Assembly (NCBI GenBank): GCA_947184155.2
Contig: CAMXCT020000257.1
Span: 124,001 to 188,000, forward strand
DNA from: Cladocopium goreaui
Lineage: Eukaryota; Sar; Dinophyceae; Suessiales; Symbiodiniaceae
Length of the DNA: 64,000 bases
Direction: 5' to 3'
Numbering within the stretch: the first letter of the stretch is position 1; each line of letters begins with the position of its first letter. The position numbers and the translations under genes were made by a program. Shown piece after piece: positions 35,895 through 45,027 of this stretch. A model generated the notes under the pieces. It was not told the origin of the DNA, made no database searches, and was given only the letters and a program-made list of their open reading frames with translations.

Positions 35895-38630
35895 ATGCGA
35901 ACTTTGGCCGTGGCTCATTCCTGTATCCTTGTTCTTGCACTATTGACTCCTCTCACGTTGTCCCCTTCTGTTGATGTCTTTTTTGCTTTTCGGATGCTTC
36001 AAACAGTATTGATGGGCCAATATGTGTTATTACACCCACGGGCAAATCCGAAACTCCAAGCCTTGCTCAAAGGCACTCCGATGCAGAGTATTTTCTTTTG
36101 CAGATCCTGGGATGACTTGTCAGTCGCCCTTCAATGTTTCAAGCACCCTCAGGCGGTGTATATTCGTTTCTGCCACATTGCTAATTTTCAACCTAAGTTT
36201 TATGTTGGTTCCACATCGTCGTTTGTTTTGGACCGCGAACACTCTCGCTATCGGAAATTTCTGCAAGTGCAACAACATAAATTCGTGCTGGCCGAAGTTG
36301 CCTTACGGTTTTGGTGCAGATTTGACAATTTCTGGATGTGGTCTGTTTTCCCGATCTACACCAATAAATCCAACTTTTGGGCCTTGGAACAGGCCTTAAT
36401 TCAATTGTGGCAACCTCGATTGAACACCCCGTTCATTTACCAGTTTTTCAATTGCCGAAAGGGACTCATTGCACGTACCAAATTTTCCGCCTCTCGACAA
36501 TTTGGAGCATTTTCCTTGTGGCGGAAACTTCGCTGGCGATCTACACCTCATCATGTTCGACACGCTCTTCATAGTCCTCTTTTCCATCGACGAGTACAAC
36601 TTTGGGAGATTATCCAGGATTTGGGCAGTAACTCCGTTCGACGCTTCCACATGGAAAAGAAACTACGATCCAACGAAATTGGAGTTCAAGGCTGCTACTT
36701 TATCCGACGTCTTGCCAACAACCTTGGAGAACCTCAAAGGTCGTACGCCGTCAATGCCATTGACCGAGCTCTGACCTTTTGGAAAGCCAAACGAGTCAGA
36801 AAACCGGTTCCTCTTCGTGCGCCTTGGCTACTATGCCCCAACTGGACTCGGGATCTTCGACGCCTACTCACCTCCCACGTTCATCAAACCCGACACTACA
36901 ACACCACATTACAGACTCCTTCCACGGCGATTGTCTTCACAAAGTTCCCCTCGGTGATGGATAGCTTGTGCAATCACAAAGAAGCCGCTACCAAATGGGC
37001 TGACGGCGAAACCCCAAAGTGTGCCTGTGATGCCTTGCGACCTCATGCCCTTCAAGGTCTTCAACCCGATCACCACCTGGTCCTCGACGGCGACAACCTA
37101 CATTTCGATAATGGCCCACACACATCCATTGCGACTGGTTCGCTTCAAAACAAAATCTTCCCACCTTCCAAAGAAATCCAGACATCGCTTCGCAAGGCTC
37201 TGCGGACATGGACTACCCGAAACTCACTCCCTTCCTTACAAAAGTCCCATATTGATGAGCTTTGGCATCGTTCTATTCAATCCCACTACCACACACTCAA
37301 CAACCACATCACTCACAAAGACATCGGCCGCTTCAAACGTCTTTTTCCAGAAGCCGTCTTCCACAACGAGGACAAGCGAGCTACATCCTTACGAATCTAC
37401 TGCCCCGTACTCTACTTCCAGTGCCTCACCACCACCTTCGCCGACCCGTTGGTATTTCGCAAATTGGAGCAAAGCCCGAGTGACATCATCGAGCGGACCA
37501 TCGCCGAGATCAACCGCCATTTTGGTAAAGCATACCCATGGGCCCTTGGTGCTGGACGAGACCTGCCGAATGCCTATGTTCTACCCAAACGGAAGTAACG
37601 GAAGAAACAGTTCAAGGCTGGACGACCCATTGTCAGCTTCTTCACGGCACCTTTCCGACCTATGTTGAACTGCACTGCCAAGCTGATATACAACCTTCTA
37701 CCCCAAGCGTTTCCCCACAACCTAGCAAAGGGTGATGTATTTGATCTCATCAAGCTCCTCAAGGACACTGACTTTGATTCGCTCCCCACTCCACGAATAC
37801 ACAACCAAGATCTTGCGGGCTTTTTCACAAGCATTGACACAGACCGCTTCATCGCTAGCTGGCGACTGACCTTGCAGTTCCTCTCGACCCTCATGAATAC
37901 CGACCCTGATGAGATCATCTCCGTGAAGGCAACTCCGGGCAACAACACAGGGGACGTAGTAAAAGGCCGCACATGCCGTACACTCAATGTGACCAGGAAG
38001 ATCTTCATTCGGGACATTGAACGCATCATCCTCATGTCTTTGAAGATGACTCACTTCTCCATTGGCACTACGGTTTTTGAACAAATCCGAGGATCCCCTA
38101 TGGGCTCCCCACTGAGTCCAGCTTTGTGCATGATGGTTGTTGCATTGTCTGAAGAAATCTGGTACAAAACCTACCGCACCACCCTTAGCAACATGGATCT
38201 CACAGCTCGCCTCCTTCGCTATGTGGACAACAGACTGTGCTTGTCGGACCCCAGCTGGGACTACGAAATTTGCTTCGCCAATTTCCTCCACCCGGAGTTC
38301 TACGGCCATCCTATCATTTTGGAAACGGAACCGGACCAGGAGTTCTTGGGCTTTTGTATCGAGTTCGAGCCCTTTGCCCTTCGCTACAGCCCTCCACGCG
38401 ACTTCAACCAGGTCATGGCGCCATTCTCCGCATCACCTTTGGCCGTCCAACTTTCAGGCTTTGTTTCACGATTATTTCTGGTCGCCAAATGCGCGCACCC
38501 TGCACATGAACGAACACGAGGTTTTGCCGCATTGCACCGTTTGTACAGATCTGCAGGTTTTACCGAGTCCGATCTTTTCGCTGCCGCCAAGCCAATTCGT
38601 CAATACTTGCACGTTTCCTCATTGTGGTAA
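35895..38630 (+). pseudogene. ORF3: GIY-YIG endonuclease-reverse transcriptase, in-frame stop
   Basis: First ATG at 35,895; the frame is also open back to the ORF2 stop. About residues 85-200: VYIRFCHIANFQPKFYVGST (the GIY and YIG strands as VYI and YVG), then DREHSRYRKF and ALEQALIQLWQPRLN, holding the Arg, Glu and Asn of the nuclease. A KCAC motif (CxC) links to the RT. RT motifs: GRPIVSF, DLAGFFTSIDTDRF (motif A), GSPMGSPLSPALC (motif B), RYVDNRL (motif C, YVDN instead of YxDD), and DQEFLGF. A TAA at 37,596-37,598 interrupts the frame; it lies in a 9-base duplication (ACGGAAGTA/ACGGAAGAA) absent from element 2. It should nick DNA and copy its RNA onto the target. Confidence 0.85.
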
Positions 38631-38803
38631 AATCCTGAACCGTCTTGCCGCGTGCGCTTACGTTTCATTACTCACACCTTGCTGAACGTTTCACCTATTT
38701 GGACCTTATTAGAATTTATTTGATTTCGGAATTGTGCTTTTCCAGCTGGCTTACCCTCAAACTCGGCTTCATTTACTTGTTGACCCATATTCGACGCATT
38801 GTC

Positions 38804-39436
38804 ATGGCTTCCTCGCCTCCTACGACGTCAATTCCGATTCAAGAACCAGTGTTTCTTCAATTTCTTCATGATGTTCACCATGCTTACCTTCTACTACATC
38901 GAGCAATGGCGCTACTACCACCCACACTCATTCCCAACATCGAACCTACTCCTCTTCCCAGTACAGATGTATGGAATCAACCTGATGGGCTACGACCACA
39001 TTATTCGGACCAGACCAACGCCTTCATTGACAATGCCCCCATCCCATCGCCGGATATGGCGGAGGAAGAGACACTTATGGATGAACTTGTGGAAACCCAT
39101 CTCCCTGAGCCACACCAACATGTTGCTGCCCCGCCTCCTGATGTTTTACCTGCACCTTCGAAGCTTTCTACCAGAACACCATCACCGCCGAATCGCAAAC
39201 AGAAAGCCAAATCCGCTCCAAAGGCGCCTGCCAAGCGTCGTCGCCGACGTGACCAATCCCGATCCCGCTCCTCGAGCCCACTGTCACTCTGGACCTCCGA
39301 AGACAAACAGAAACTACGCACTCTGAAGGCTGACGAGAAGTCTCGATTTTCATGGAAGGTGATCTCGACCAAGATGGGCAAGTCTGAGGAAGATGTTCGT
39401 TCTATGTGGAATAAGATCAAGGACAAACTTGGCTGA
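38804..39436 (+). CDS. ORF4: Myb/SANT-like protein
   Basis: 210 residues from ATG 38,804. The N-terminus (FLQFLHDVHHAYLLLHRAMA) resembles that of the equivalent protein in element 2. A Pro-rich middle and a basic nuclear-signal-like KRRRRRDQSRSRSSS precede the C-terminal LWTSEDKQKLRTLKADEKSR and WKVISTKMGKSEEDVRSMWN. The three spaced Trp/hydrophobic positions (W..ED..L....W..I......V...W) fit a single Myb/SANT DNA-binding repeat. It may target chromatin or DNA during integration. A TTTTCCAG acceptor-like site lies about 60 bases upstream. Confidence 0.7.
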   Translation: MASSPPTTSIPIQEPVFLQFLHDVHHAYLLLHRAMALLPPTLIPNIEPTPLPSTDVWNQPDGLRPHYSDQTNAFIDNAPIPSPDMAEEETLMDELVETHLPEPHQHVAAPPPDVLPAPSKLSTRTPSPPNRKQKAKSAPKAPAKRRRRRDQSRSRSSSPLSLWTSEDKQKLRTLKADEKSRFSWKVISTKMGKSEEDVRSMWNKIKDKLG

Positions 39437-39548
39437 CCAACGACATATGCGAACCAAACAAAAAAGGCAGTTTGCGGCACGGTATTACGGCTTCACCAAC
39501 CAGTTGGCTTCCTTTTGGGAATTTTTCTCCTTGTTAATCTTCAGAACC

Positions 39549-40283
39549 ATGGGCGCTGTTGCACCATTGATTTTTGACACGTCGTATTACACAACCCGCC
39601 AGCCATTTATTATGTCTCTCCGCATTCACCTGGACCGCTATTGCCAACTGCGAGCTATGTCCCACGAGAGGATCTCACCTACACGACGCTCACGCTCTCC
39701 AACCAGGACGTCGTCTTCCGCTATGGGCTCTTCGTCATTTCAGCACCCACCCAACCGGTCTTCGCCTCCGACACCTCACCGACCGGTTATTTTCCAGTTG
39801 GACCTGAAGCCGATGCAACAACTGGCCGTACGCAACCCTTATTACAACATCTTGACCCCCAAGGTCGCGGGCAACCTTTCTACGGCCACCTATGATAGCC
39901 TGTTCCAGACGTTCAAGGTGATCTACCCGGACTATGCTCGCAGTCATTTCGTTTCAGACCTCAAAACCGTAGTTACCGACACGTTGCTACAACGCTGGTC
40001 AATACACCTACCAGCGTCAGAGTTCTACATGATGATTGACACCGACCAAGGAGCTCAGATGCTTGACGACCTTCCTCATTCTCTTCTGGATGCTTTGAAC
40101 TGGTTCTACCCGAGATGGAAAACTCATCAACATCTCGATGCCTTCACGACTCGTGAGTGTTCACCGTTGCTGCTGACACCCCATCCGGATGCACAAGACA
40201 CAGGCTTTGCTGTACATGTTCAAGTGATTCCCCGTGGGCATCCATTCGTCACGGCCACCCGATACACTAAAGCTGCTGAGTGA
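39549..40283 (+). CDS. ORF5: protein X, copy 1
   Basis: 244 residues if started at ATG 39,549, which directly follows ATCTTCAGAACC; ATG 39,657 (MSHERISPTRRSRSPTRTSS) is an alternative. The N-terminus is Ser/Arg-rich; the C-terminal 170 residues form a domain starting PVIFQLDLKPMQQLAVRNPY and including LLQRWSIHLPASEFYMMIDT. The same architecture (P-V-I..LD..P.Q; W.I...P....F/Y; L.A....W) is seen in ORF7 and in ORF5 of element 2. The family is unknown. Confidence 0.6.
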   Translation: MGAVAPLIFDTSYYTTRQPFIMSLRIHLDRYCQLRAMSHERISPTRRSRSPTRTSSSAMGSSSFQHPPNRSSPPTPHRPVIFQLDLKPMQQLAVRNPYYNILTPKVAGNLSTATYDSLFQTFKVIYPDYARSHFVSDLKTVVTDTLLQRWSIHLPASEFYMMIDTDQGAQMLDDLPHSLLDALNWFYPRWKTHQHLDAFTTRECSPLLLTPHPDAQDTGFAVHVQVIPRGHPFVTATRYTKAAE

Positions 40284-40500
40284 TTAGCTGTCTTGAAGGA
40301 TCTCGGCAAGGCTCCCGCCTATGAGAAAAAGACAACATTCGTTATGATGTCCACCACCACGGTTCTGAATTTCCCTTATGTCATCCTTTTCTCGTTTTCC
40401 ATTGGGTGATGTTCGTTATTTATTCCTTCATCATTGACCTTCCCCACGGCCTTTTGGCTTCAGTTCAGTATTTCTCATTATCATACTCTTGTGATCGTAC

Positions 40501-41190
40501 ATGATGACTTCCAACACGGATGATCCTGCTCGATTGGTCTCACACCGTTCACCACCTACATCCACACATGGCCTTGTCTCACACCTGCCACCTGATGATC
40601 CTACCTCGGCATCCTATATTCCTCGTGCAGCGCGAATGATTCCGACCTCTACCACGGTCCATTCCGTCTTCATCAAGAAGCTGAGCTATCCTTTGTCTAA
40701 CCGTTCAGATGAACTTTGGATCGTGGAAAGGACACTTGATGGTATTGAAACGTGGAAACCAGTGGAAACATTTCTGGAGAACATGCACCTCACCAACGAC
40801 CAGGCGATCCTGCGTACCACAGCTAACCATTGGCGCCGATACTATGACGTACCAATTCAATCATCATCCTCCTCCCCTACGGCAACTACTGTTCCCGTTT
40901 TACCACACCCTGAACACTCCAACGTCTACGTCTCCCAGCCGTACGAAGCGATACCGGACCACCTCCATATTTTGCAGTCATGCTGGGGACGCTCTGCCCA
41001 ACACCACTCTCAAGGAACCACTACCTCTTTATATTGGCCACCTTGGCGGTCTACACCACCTTCTTCCCCACCGGCAACACTACAACGTACTGTACATCTC
41101 ACTCACCCCGCTGTCCCTCCTCAACAAGTGCATGGTCCACTGGATGCGAACGATATTGACCCGATGGATATGTCGGACTCAAGTGTGTAA
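40501..41190 (+). CDS. ORF6: protein Y, copy 1
   Basis: 229 residues from ATG 40,501. After a Ser/Pro-rich N-terminus there is a core VFIKKLSYPLSNRSDELWIV ... ANHWRRYYDVPI. The W-R-[RH]-[YH]-[YF]-x-[IV]-P signature recurs in ORF8 (DYWRHHFEIP) and in ORF6 of element 2 (NYWRRYFQIP). The Pro/Ser-rich tail ends DIDPMDMSDSSV. Family unknown. GGCTTCAG lies about 40 bases before the ATG. Confidence 0.6.
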   Translation: MMTSNTDDPARLVSHRSPPTSTHGLVSHLPPDDPTSASYIPRAARMIPTSTTVHSVFIKKLSYPLSNRSDELWIVERTLDGIETWKPVETFLENMHLTNDQAILRTTANHWRRYYDVPIQSSSSSPTATTVPVLPHPEHSNVYVSQPYEAIPDHLHILQSCWGRSAQHHSQGTTTSLYWPPWRSTPPSSPPATLQRTVHLTHPAVPPQQVHGPLDANDIDPMDMSDSSV

Positions 41191-41371
41191 TATACCACAT
41201 TATTTGTCGGCAGGAAAAAGACCTGTGATTCACCGTCTCTTTGTGTGACCATTTACTAGGTATTCCGTTTCCCTTCCATTTCCAACACTTTGAGCTTTAT
41301 TCTGTGGTCATTCCAACCCATTTTGCAGCTTGGGCTTTTCGCTTTCTCCTCGATACTTCATATTTGACGCA

Positions 41372-41965
41372 ATGGCTCGTTCTTCTCGGCCCAATCCATA
41401 TCGCGCTACATCTACGATCGAGACACCGCTTGGTACACGAACCGTTGGATGGTTTGCTGGACATCGAGGCCTTCCTGGTGATGTGAACCCTCCTCCAAAC
41501 AGACCTGTTCTTATCTTGGTTGACTTCTCTCCCCTACAGGCATTGATTCACCGAAGCGAACCTGACCGTGAACACTACATGGCTCTGGCGAACTCCAATT
41601 TTAGAAATGTCAGTGGCTACGAACTTGCAGCTCTGTTTACCTGGTCACGTCAGATGGAACCAGTTGAAGCCGGCCTCATCCCAATTGCCGAACTTCGCTT
41701 CTGTATCTCCAAAAGATTGAGGTCCCAATGGGACATCCAAATTGATCCCTCGAATCTGGAGTTTCGCTATTGCGACCTGGACGGTGATACATTCCAAGTT
41801 TCCAATGATATGACGATCTTGCAGCTTCTGGAGGCATACCGACCTGAATGGCGACTTCGGCAGTATAACTCCCGCGAATCCTCTTTCCTCATTCCGGGTA
41901 CCAGACAGCCTTTCGTACTACGTCTGCAATGTTACAAAATTAGCTCCGGTGTGATCCTGCCCTGA
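41372..41965 (+). CDS. ORF7: protein X, copy 2
   Basis: 197 residues from ATG 41,372. The core starts PVLILVDFSPLQALIHRSEP and continues RFCISKRLRSQWDIQIDPSN, EFRYCDLDGDTFQVSNDMTI and LLEAYRPEWRLRQY. It is clearly closer to the element 2 protein (YCISQHIWYTWDRFLSPSAM, RWQDDTGDTFALRNEEYL) than to ORF5 of its own element. CATTTTGCAG lies about 45 bases before the ATG. Confidence 0.65.
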   Translation: MARSSRPNPYRATSTIETPLGTRTVGWFAGHRGLPGDVNPPPNRPVLILVDFSPLQALIHRSEPDREHYMALANSNFRNVSGYELAALFTWSRQMEPVEAGLIPIAELRFCISKRLRSQWDIQIDPSNLEFRYCDLDGDTFQVSNDMTILQLLEAYRPEWRLRQYNSRESSFLIPGTRQPFVLRLQCYKISSGVILP

Positions 41966-42229
41966 TACGCTAGCCTGCCAAAAAAAGACTATGCCACAGG
42001 GTTTTCAAGTCTCCCTTGACACCTCACCAACATAAAGGATTCGTTGATTTCTACTTTATTTGACTTTGAGCTGTGACTTCTCCGTCGCAATTGAACCACT
42101 TGATTGAGGACTGGACTTCACTTTTATCATTCTTGTGATTGTTATCATTTTCGGGATTGGCTTATATTTGCAATTCTTGATGCCTCAGCCGTTGTTGCAC
42201 TACTTCTCGCATTTGTGACAGTTTCACCC

Positions 42230-42955
42230 ATGGAACACAAACGAGACGCGACCGTGGCGGGCTTGTCTTGGCCTTCGAATCCTACCCGTGGACTCGCTCC
42301 TGCCAACCCAGTTCAAGTACCAGACGCCCAGACTTCTGCACTATGTCACTCAGGCCCTCCTGACACTACGACCAACCCTACGTCGGCACCTTTGGCAACT
42401 GACAGCACGGCTCCTGACACGGGTACTATGGCCTATTCTGATACATATTCAGGACCAGCACCTCCTTGCGTCCCGTTTCCGACGGAGTCAAGTTCTGCAC
42501 ACAACTATCTCCATCGTGCTCAATTCTCTTCTCGCGTGGTTCACCAGATCCAATTCAAGGTCATTACCCACTCCAACAACACCAGGGAGCTTTTCATTGA
42601 AGAAATCCCCTTGCTCGGGCATTCCCGATGTCGTGACCCTGAACACTACTTTTATGGTCTTTCGGGCAACTGGGAGTGGTCCCTGCGTACAGCGGACTAT
42701 TGGCGACATCATTTCGAGATCCCCCTTGTACACGGACACCATCCTTTTCACAATGTGCCCATTGAGACGACATCTCCTGCAGATGAACCGAGCCTAACCA
42801 CCCGGCTCCATGAATTAGCCAAAGATCTATCTGACACCTTGAAGGCTGCTACGGCATCTGGGGAACTCGATCAGACTTGGGCGATGGTTGAACGCATGAG
42901 CTTCCACGATGCTATCGAAGTTCTTCTACAAGCTCCGAATTCCTCTTCTGACTGA
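42230..42955 (+). CDS. ORF8: protein Y, copy 2
   Basis: 241 residues from ATG 42,230, just after TTTGTGACAGTTTCACCC. The core reads IQFKVITHSNNTRELFIEEI ... PEHYFYGLSGNWEWSLRTAD and YWRHHFEIP, matching protein Y of element 2 (PEYFFNGIIGHVRAGQNGW, YWRRYFQIP). A helical C-terminal part (LHELAKDLSDTLKAATASGE) follows. It ends about 110 bases before the 3' pseudo-LTR. Function unknown. Confidence 0.65.
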   Translation: MEHKRDATVAGLSWPSNPTRGLAPANPVQVPDAQTSALCHSGPPDTTTNPTSAPLATDSTAPDTGTMAYSDTYSGPAPPCVPFPTESSSAHNYLHRAQFSSRVVHQIQFKVITHSNNTRELFIEEIPLLGHSRCRDPEHYFYGLSGNWEWSLRTADYWRHHFEIPLVHGHHPFHNVPIETTSPADEPSLTTRLHELAKDLSDTLKAATASGELDQTWAMVERMSFHDAIEVLLQAPNSSSD

Positions 42956-43064
42956 GGTGATCGCCCGTTTGTACATTAGGTTATTACAGGTTCACTTTCA
43001 CTGGTGTATTGCCGATTCCGCCAGCGAAGTTCTTCCAAAAAATCCAACCTCGCTACATGCGAGG

Positions 43065-43617
43065 TGTGTGTGTGTACCATCTGAACAGATGTAAAACTTC
43101 TTATTGGTTTTCACTACTTTGCAGGGGGACTGGAGCCGATTTGCCTATCCAGTCCAACGAAGCTATGGCATTTCGGTGGATGAGTGGTCTGATCAACCAC
43201 TTGTACCTGCAAAACTCAGTTTGAACTGTTGACCAAGCTGTTACACTGCATTGTTTCGACTCTACACGGTTGCCACAATCTGTATTGCATGCATCAGAAC
43301 CTTCCTCAGATTTTCGCCGAAACCATATCGCCGACAGTATTATGATTTTTTGATATATTTTCGCCGAGATCATGTCGCCGATGAACAATGGGTCATTTTG
43401 GGAAACAATCGCCGAAACATTTTTTGGGATTTCAACATGCTGGTCATCACTCTATGGACTCTGGTTTTAACTACGTTTGACAATATCGGATGCCCTACAT
43501 CGTTTTCGAGAAGTACCTCATGCGGCTCTTTTACTCATCAAATAATTTAGACTGGTTTGCATGTTTCAGGATTCAGTTCCTGCCGGATCATATAATGATC
43601 CATTCTTGTCTAGTGTG
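43065..43617 (+). repeat. Pseudo-LTR A, 3' copy
   Basis: Matches the 5' copy at about 99.6% (differences near 43,250 and 43,423). It ends AGTGTG and runs straight into pseudo-LTR B through the shared GTGTGTG. Confidence 0.9.
43122..43211 (+). other. Pseudoknot-hairpin RNA motif, copy A2
   Basis: Same sequence and pairings as the motif in the 5' copy, beginning CAGGGGGACTGG and ending GTACCTGCA. Confidence 0.75.
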
Positions 43618-43988
43618 TGAAACCCGTTATAACATACGGATATTTTACAATTTCGTACAACGAAGCAAGGAAGACAATATGTGGCGACAATAAGAACTGA
43701 ATTTTAATTCAGACATGCAGGGGGCTGGAGTGTGAATCAGAAGTCTCCAGCCAACGAAGACGCTTCTGATGTCACAGTGATATCAACCTGGGACGCTGGG
43801 TTGACGTACCTGCAATGTTGGTTCGAACTTTTGCACAAGCTGTTCTATTACTTTGTTTTTGAGTCATTTGGCAAGAATCGATTGCCCGAATCTCACCGTT
43901 TGCAACCGTGCCACATCGAAGGTGACTTAGGAAATCAGGCGACGGCAAGTTCTACTCTCATCATCATCAAATCAACCTAAGCAGTGTG
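43614..43988 (+). repeat. Solo pseudo-LTR B
   Basis: About 375 bases, starting TGTGTGAAACCC and ending CTAAGCAGTGTG, with the same internal layout as A and C but different sequence. No body ORFs accompany it; it is either a solo remnant or the 3' stub of a lost element. Confidence 0.75.
43718..43814 (+). other. Pseudoknot-hairpin RNA motif, copy B
   Basis: P1 GGCTGGA (43,723-43,729) with TCCAGCC (43,746-43,752). P2 ATCAGAAG (43,736-43,743) with CTTCTGAT (43,763-43,770), extended past one bulge by GTGA/TCAC. P3 CAACC (43,784-43,788) with GGTTG (43,799-43,803). The constant AACGAAG and ACGTACCTGCA are present. This is the longest and clearest P2. Confidence 0.8.
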
Positions 43989-44478
43989 TGAAACGTCTGT
44001 ACAGACGTAAAACTTCCATGGCATTGTTGAATCTGGTTTTTTGGTTTTATTTCAGTTTAAAACAAGCAGGGGTCAGTTTCAAACAAGCAGGGGGGCAGTG
44101 AATCTCATTCCATCCACTGCCCAACGAAGACGGTGGTTTGAGATTGTGATATCGGGACTGATCATCCCGACGTACCTGCATTTTTCCAATTTACCGTCAA
44201 TGGCAACCGGCTAAGCCAAGTACCGGCATGTCGAATTTCCATTTGAGGAGTCTCTACTGCACTGTTGTCGCAATCTGGATTTATTTGGTTATTTGGGTAT
44301 TTACAACTGGTCAGCTGCATCAGAACCTTCTTCAGAGCAAGGACGTAGAAAATTTACTTCGCCATGAATTTCACGCTGGATCAACTAATTTTTCCTGGCA
44401 GTTTGTAAGGGATTGTCTTGTGCACGTGAGATGCATTCCACAACAGTAATTCGCAATGATGTTTCTGAGCAAGTGTGT
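43984..44478 (+). repeat. Pseudo-LTR C, 5' copy
   Basis: 495 bases matching 54,774-55,268 with about three differences. It starts GTGTGTGAAACGTCTG, has the perfect 16-base palindrome ACGTCTGTACAGACGT, then TTTTATTTCAG as an acceptor-like site. ACAAGCAGGGG occurs twice just before the pseudoknot. Confidence 0.9.
44088..44180 (+). other. Pseudoknot-hairpin RNA motif, copy C1
   Basis: P1 GGGCAGTG (44,093-44,100) with CACTGCCC (44,115-44,122). P2 AATCTCA (44,101-44,107) with TGAGATT (44,139-44,145). P3 CGGGA (44,153-44,157) with TCCCG (44,165-44,169), loop CTGATCA as in A. Constant AACGAAG and ACGTACCTGCA are present. Confidence 0.8.
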
Positions 44479-45027
44479 CATTCCTGCTGTGTACGTCAAG
44501 TTGGCAGGAACCCTTCGGGGAAAGCCTTTCCAGGCTAACAATTGACAGTAAAACGATGTCTGAATTTACACTTTTGAATTAGTAATTCGTCTAAGTAAAG
44601 TGAAACAGACGGCCTTTTTTCAAGGTCTCACCGGTCGATGTCGATGTGTTGAACTGCTGCCCGCTGTACTTGGGATCATCCTTTTCTTTTTCTTTTGCAG
44701 CTCTGCATAGCTGGAAGCCACGTTAACATCCGTTTTTCAACGTTGCTCGAGAGTTTGGCAGACAAGATGCATCATGACATGGTTTCATATGGAGGCGTCA
44801 GGACATGCTTTAGGTGTGGTTCTTCTTTCTTTTGATGGTCGTTGGTGAGGTTCTATTGTGCACCTAATTCATTGGAATACTGACAGCTGTCGATGGGGTT
44901 GAAATGAATGTCGAGGGCCTTTGAGCCTTATCACGAATACTGCATGTGTTGTGGATGCATCCAATGTTTATGTGGTTACCATTAGAGTGATCGTCTGACA
45001 GTGCTGCCAGACCTGTTATTTTTGGCC
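44479..45027 (+). promoter_or_regulatory. 5' leader of element 2
   Basis: Non-coding. It shares TTAGTAATTCGTCTAAGTAAAG (about 44,579) and GGTGAGG with TATTGTGCACCTAATTCATT (about 44,845-44,875) with the leader of element 1. TTTCTTTTGCAG at about 44,690-44,700 is a strong acceptor-like site. Confidence 0.5.

Larger units (their letters stand above)
30494..43617 (+). mobile_element. Giant Penelope-like retroelement 1 (N-terminal GIY-YIG type)
   Basis: A 13.1 kb unit bounded by 553-base direct repeats that are about 99.6% identical, and carrying eight plus-strand ORFs. ORF3 has an N-terminal GIY-YIG domain, a CxC linker and an RT. That order defines the N-terminal-endonuclease Penelope-like elements (Chlamys/Naiad type), which are known for pseudo-LTRs, tandem copies and a bias for microsatellites. 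All three are seen here: the left end lies in a (GT)n tract of a satellite unit and the right end joins another pseudo-LTR at GTGTG. The eight-ORF content is far larger than a normal single-ORF Penelope element. Confidence 0.8.
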
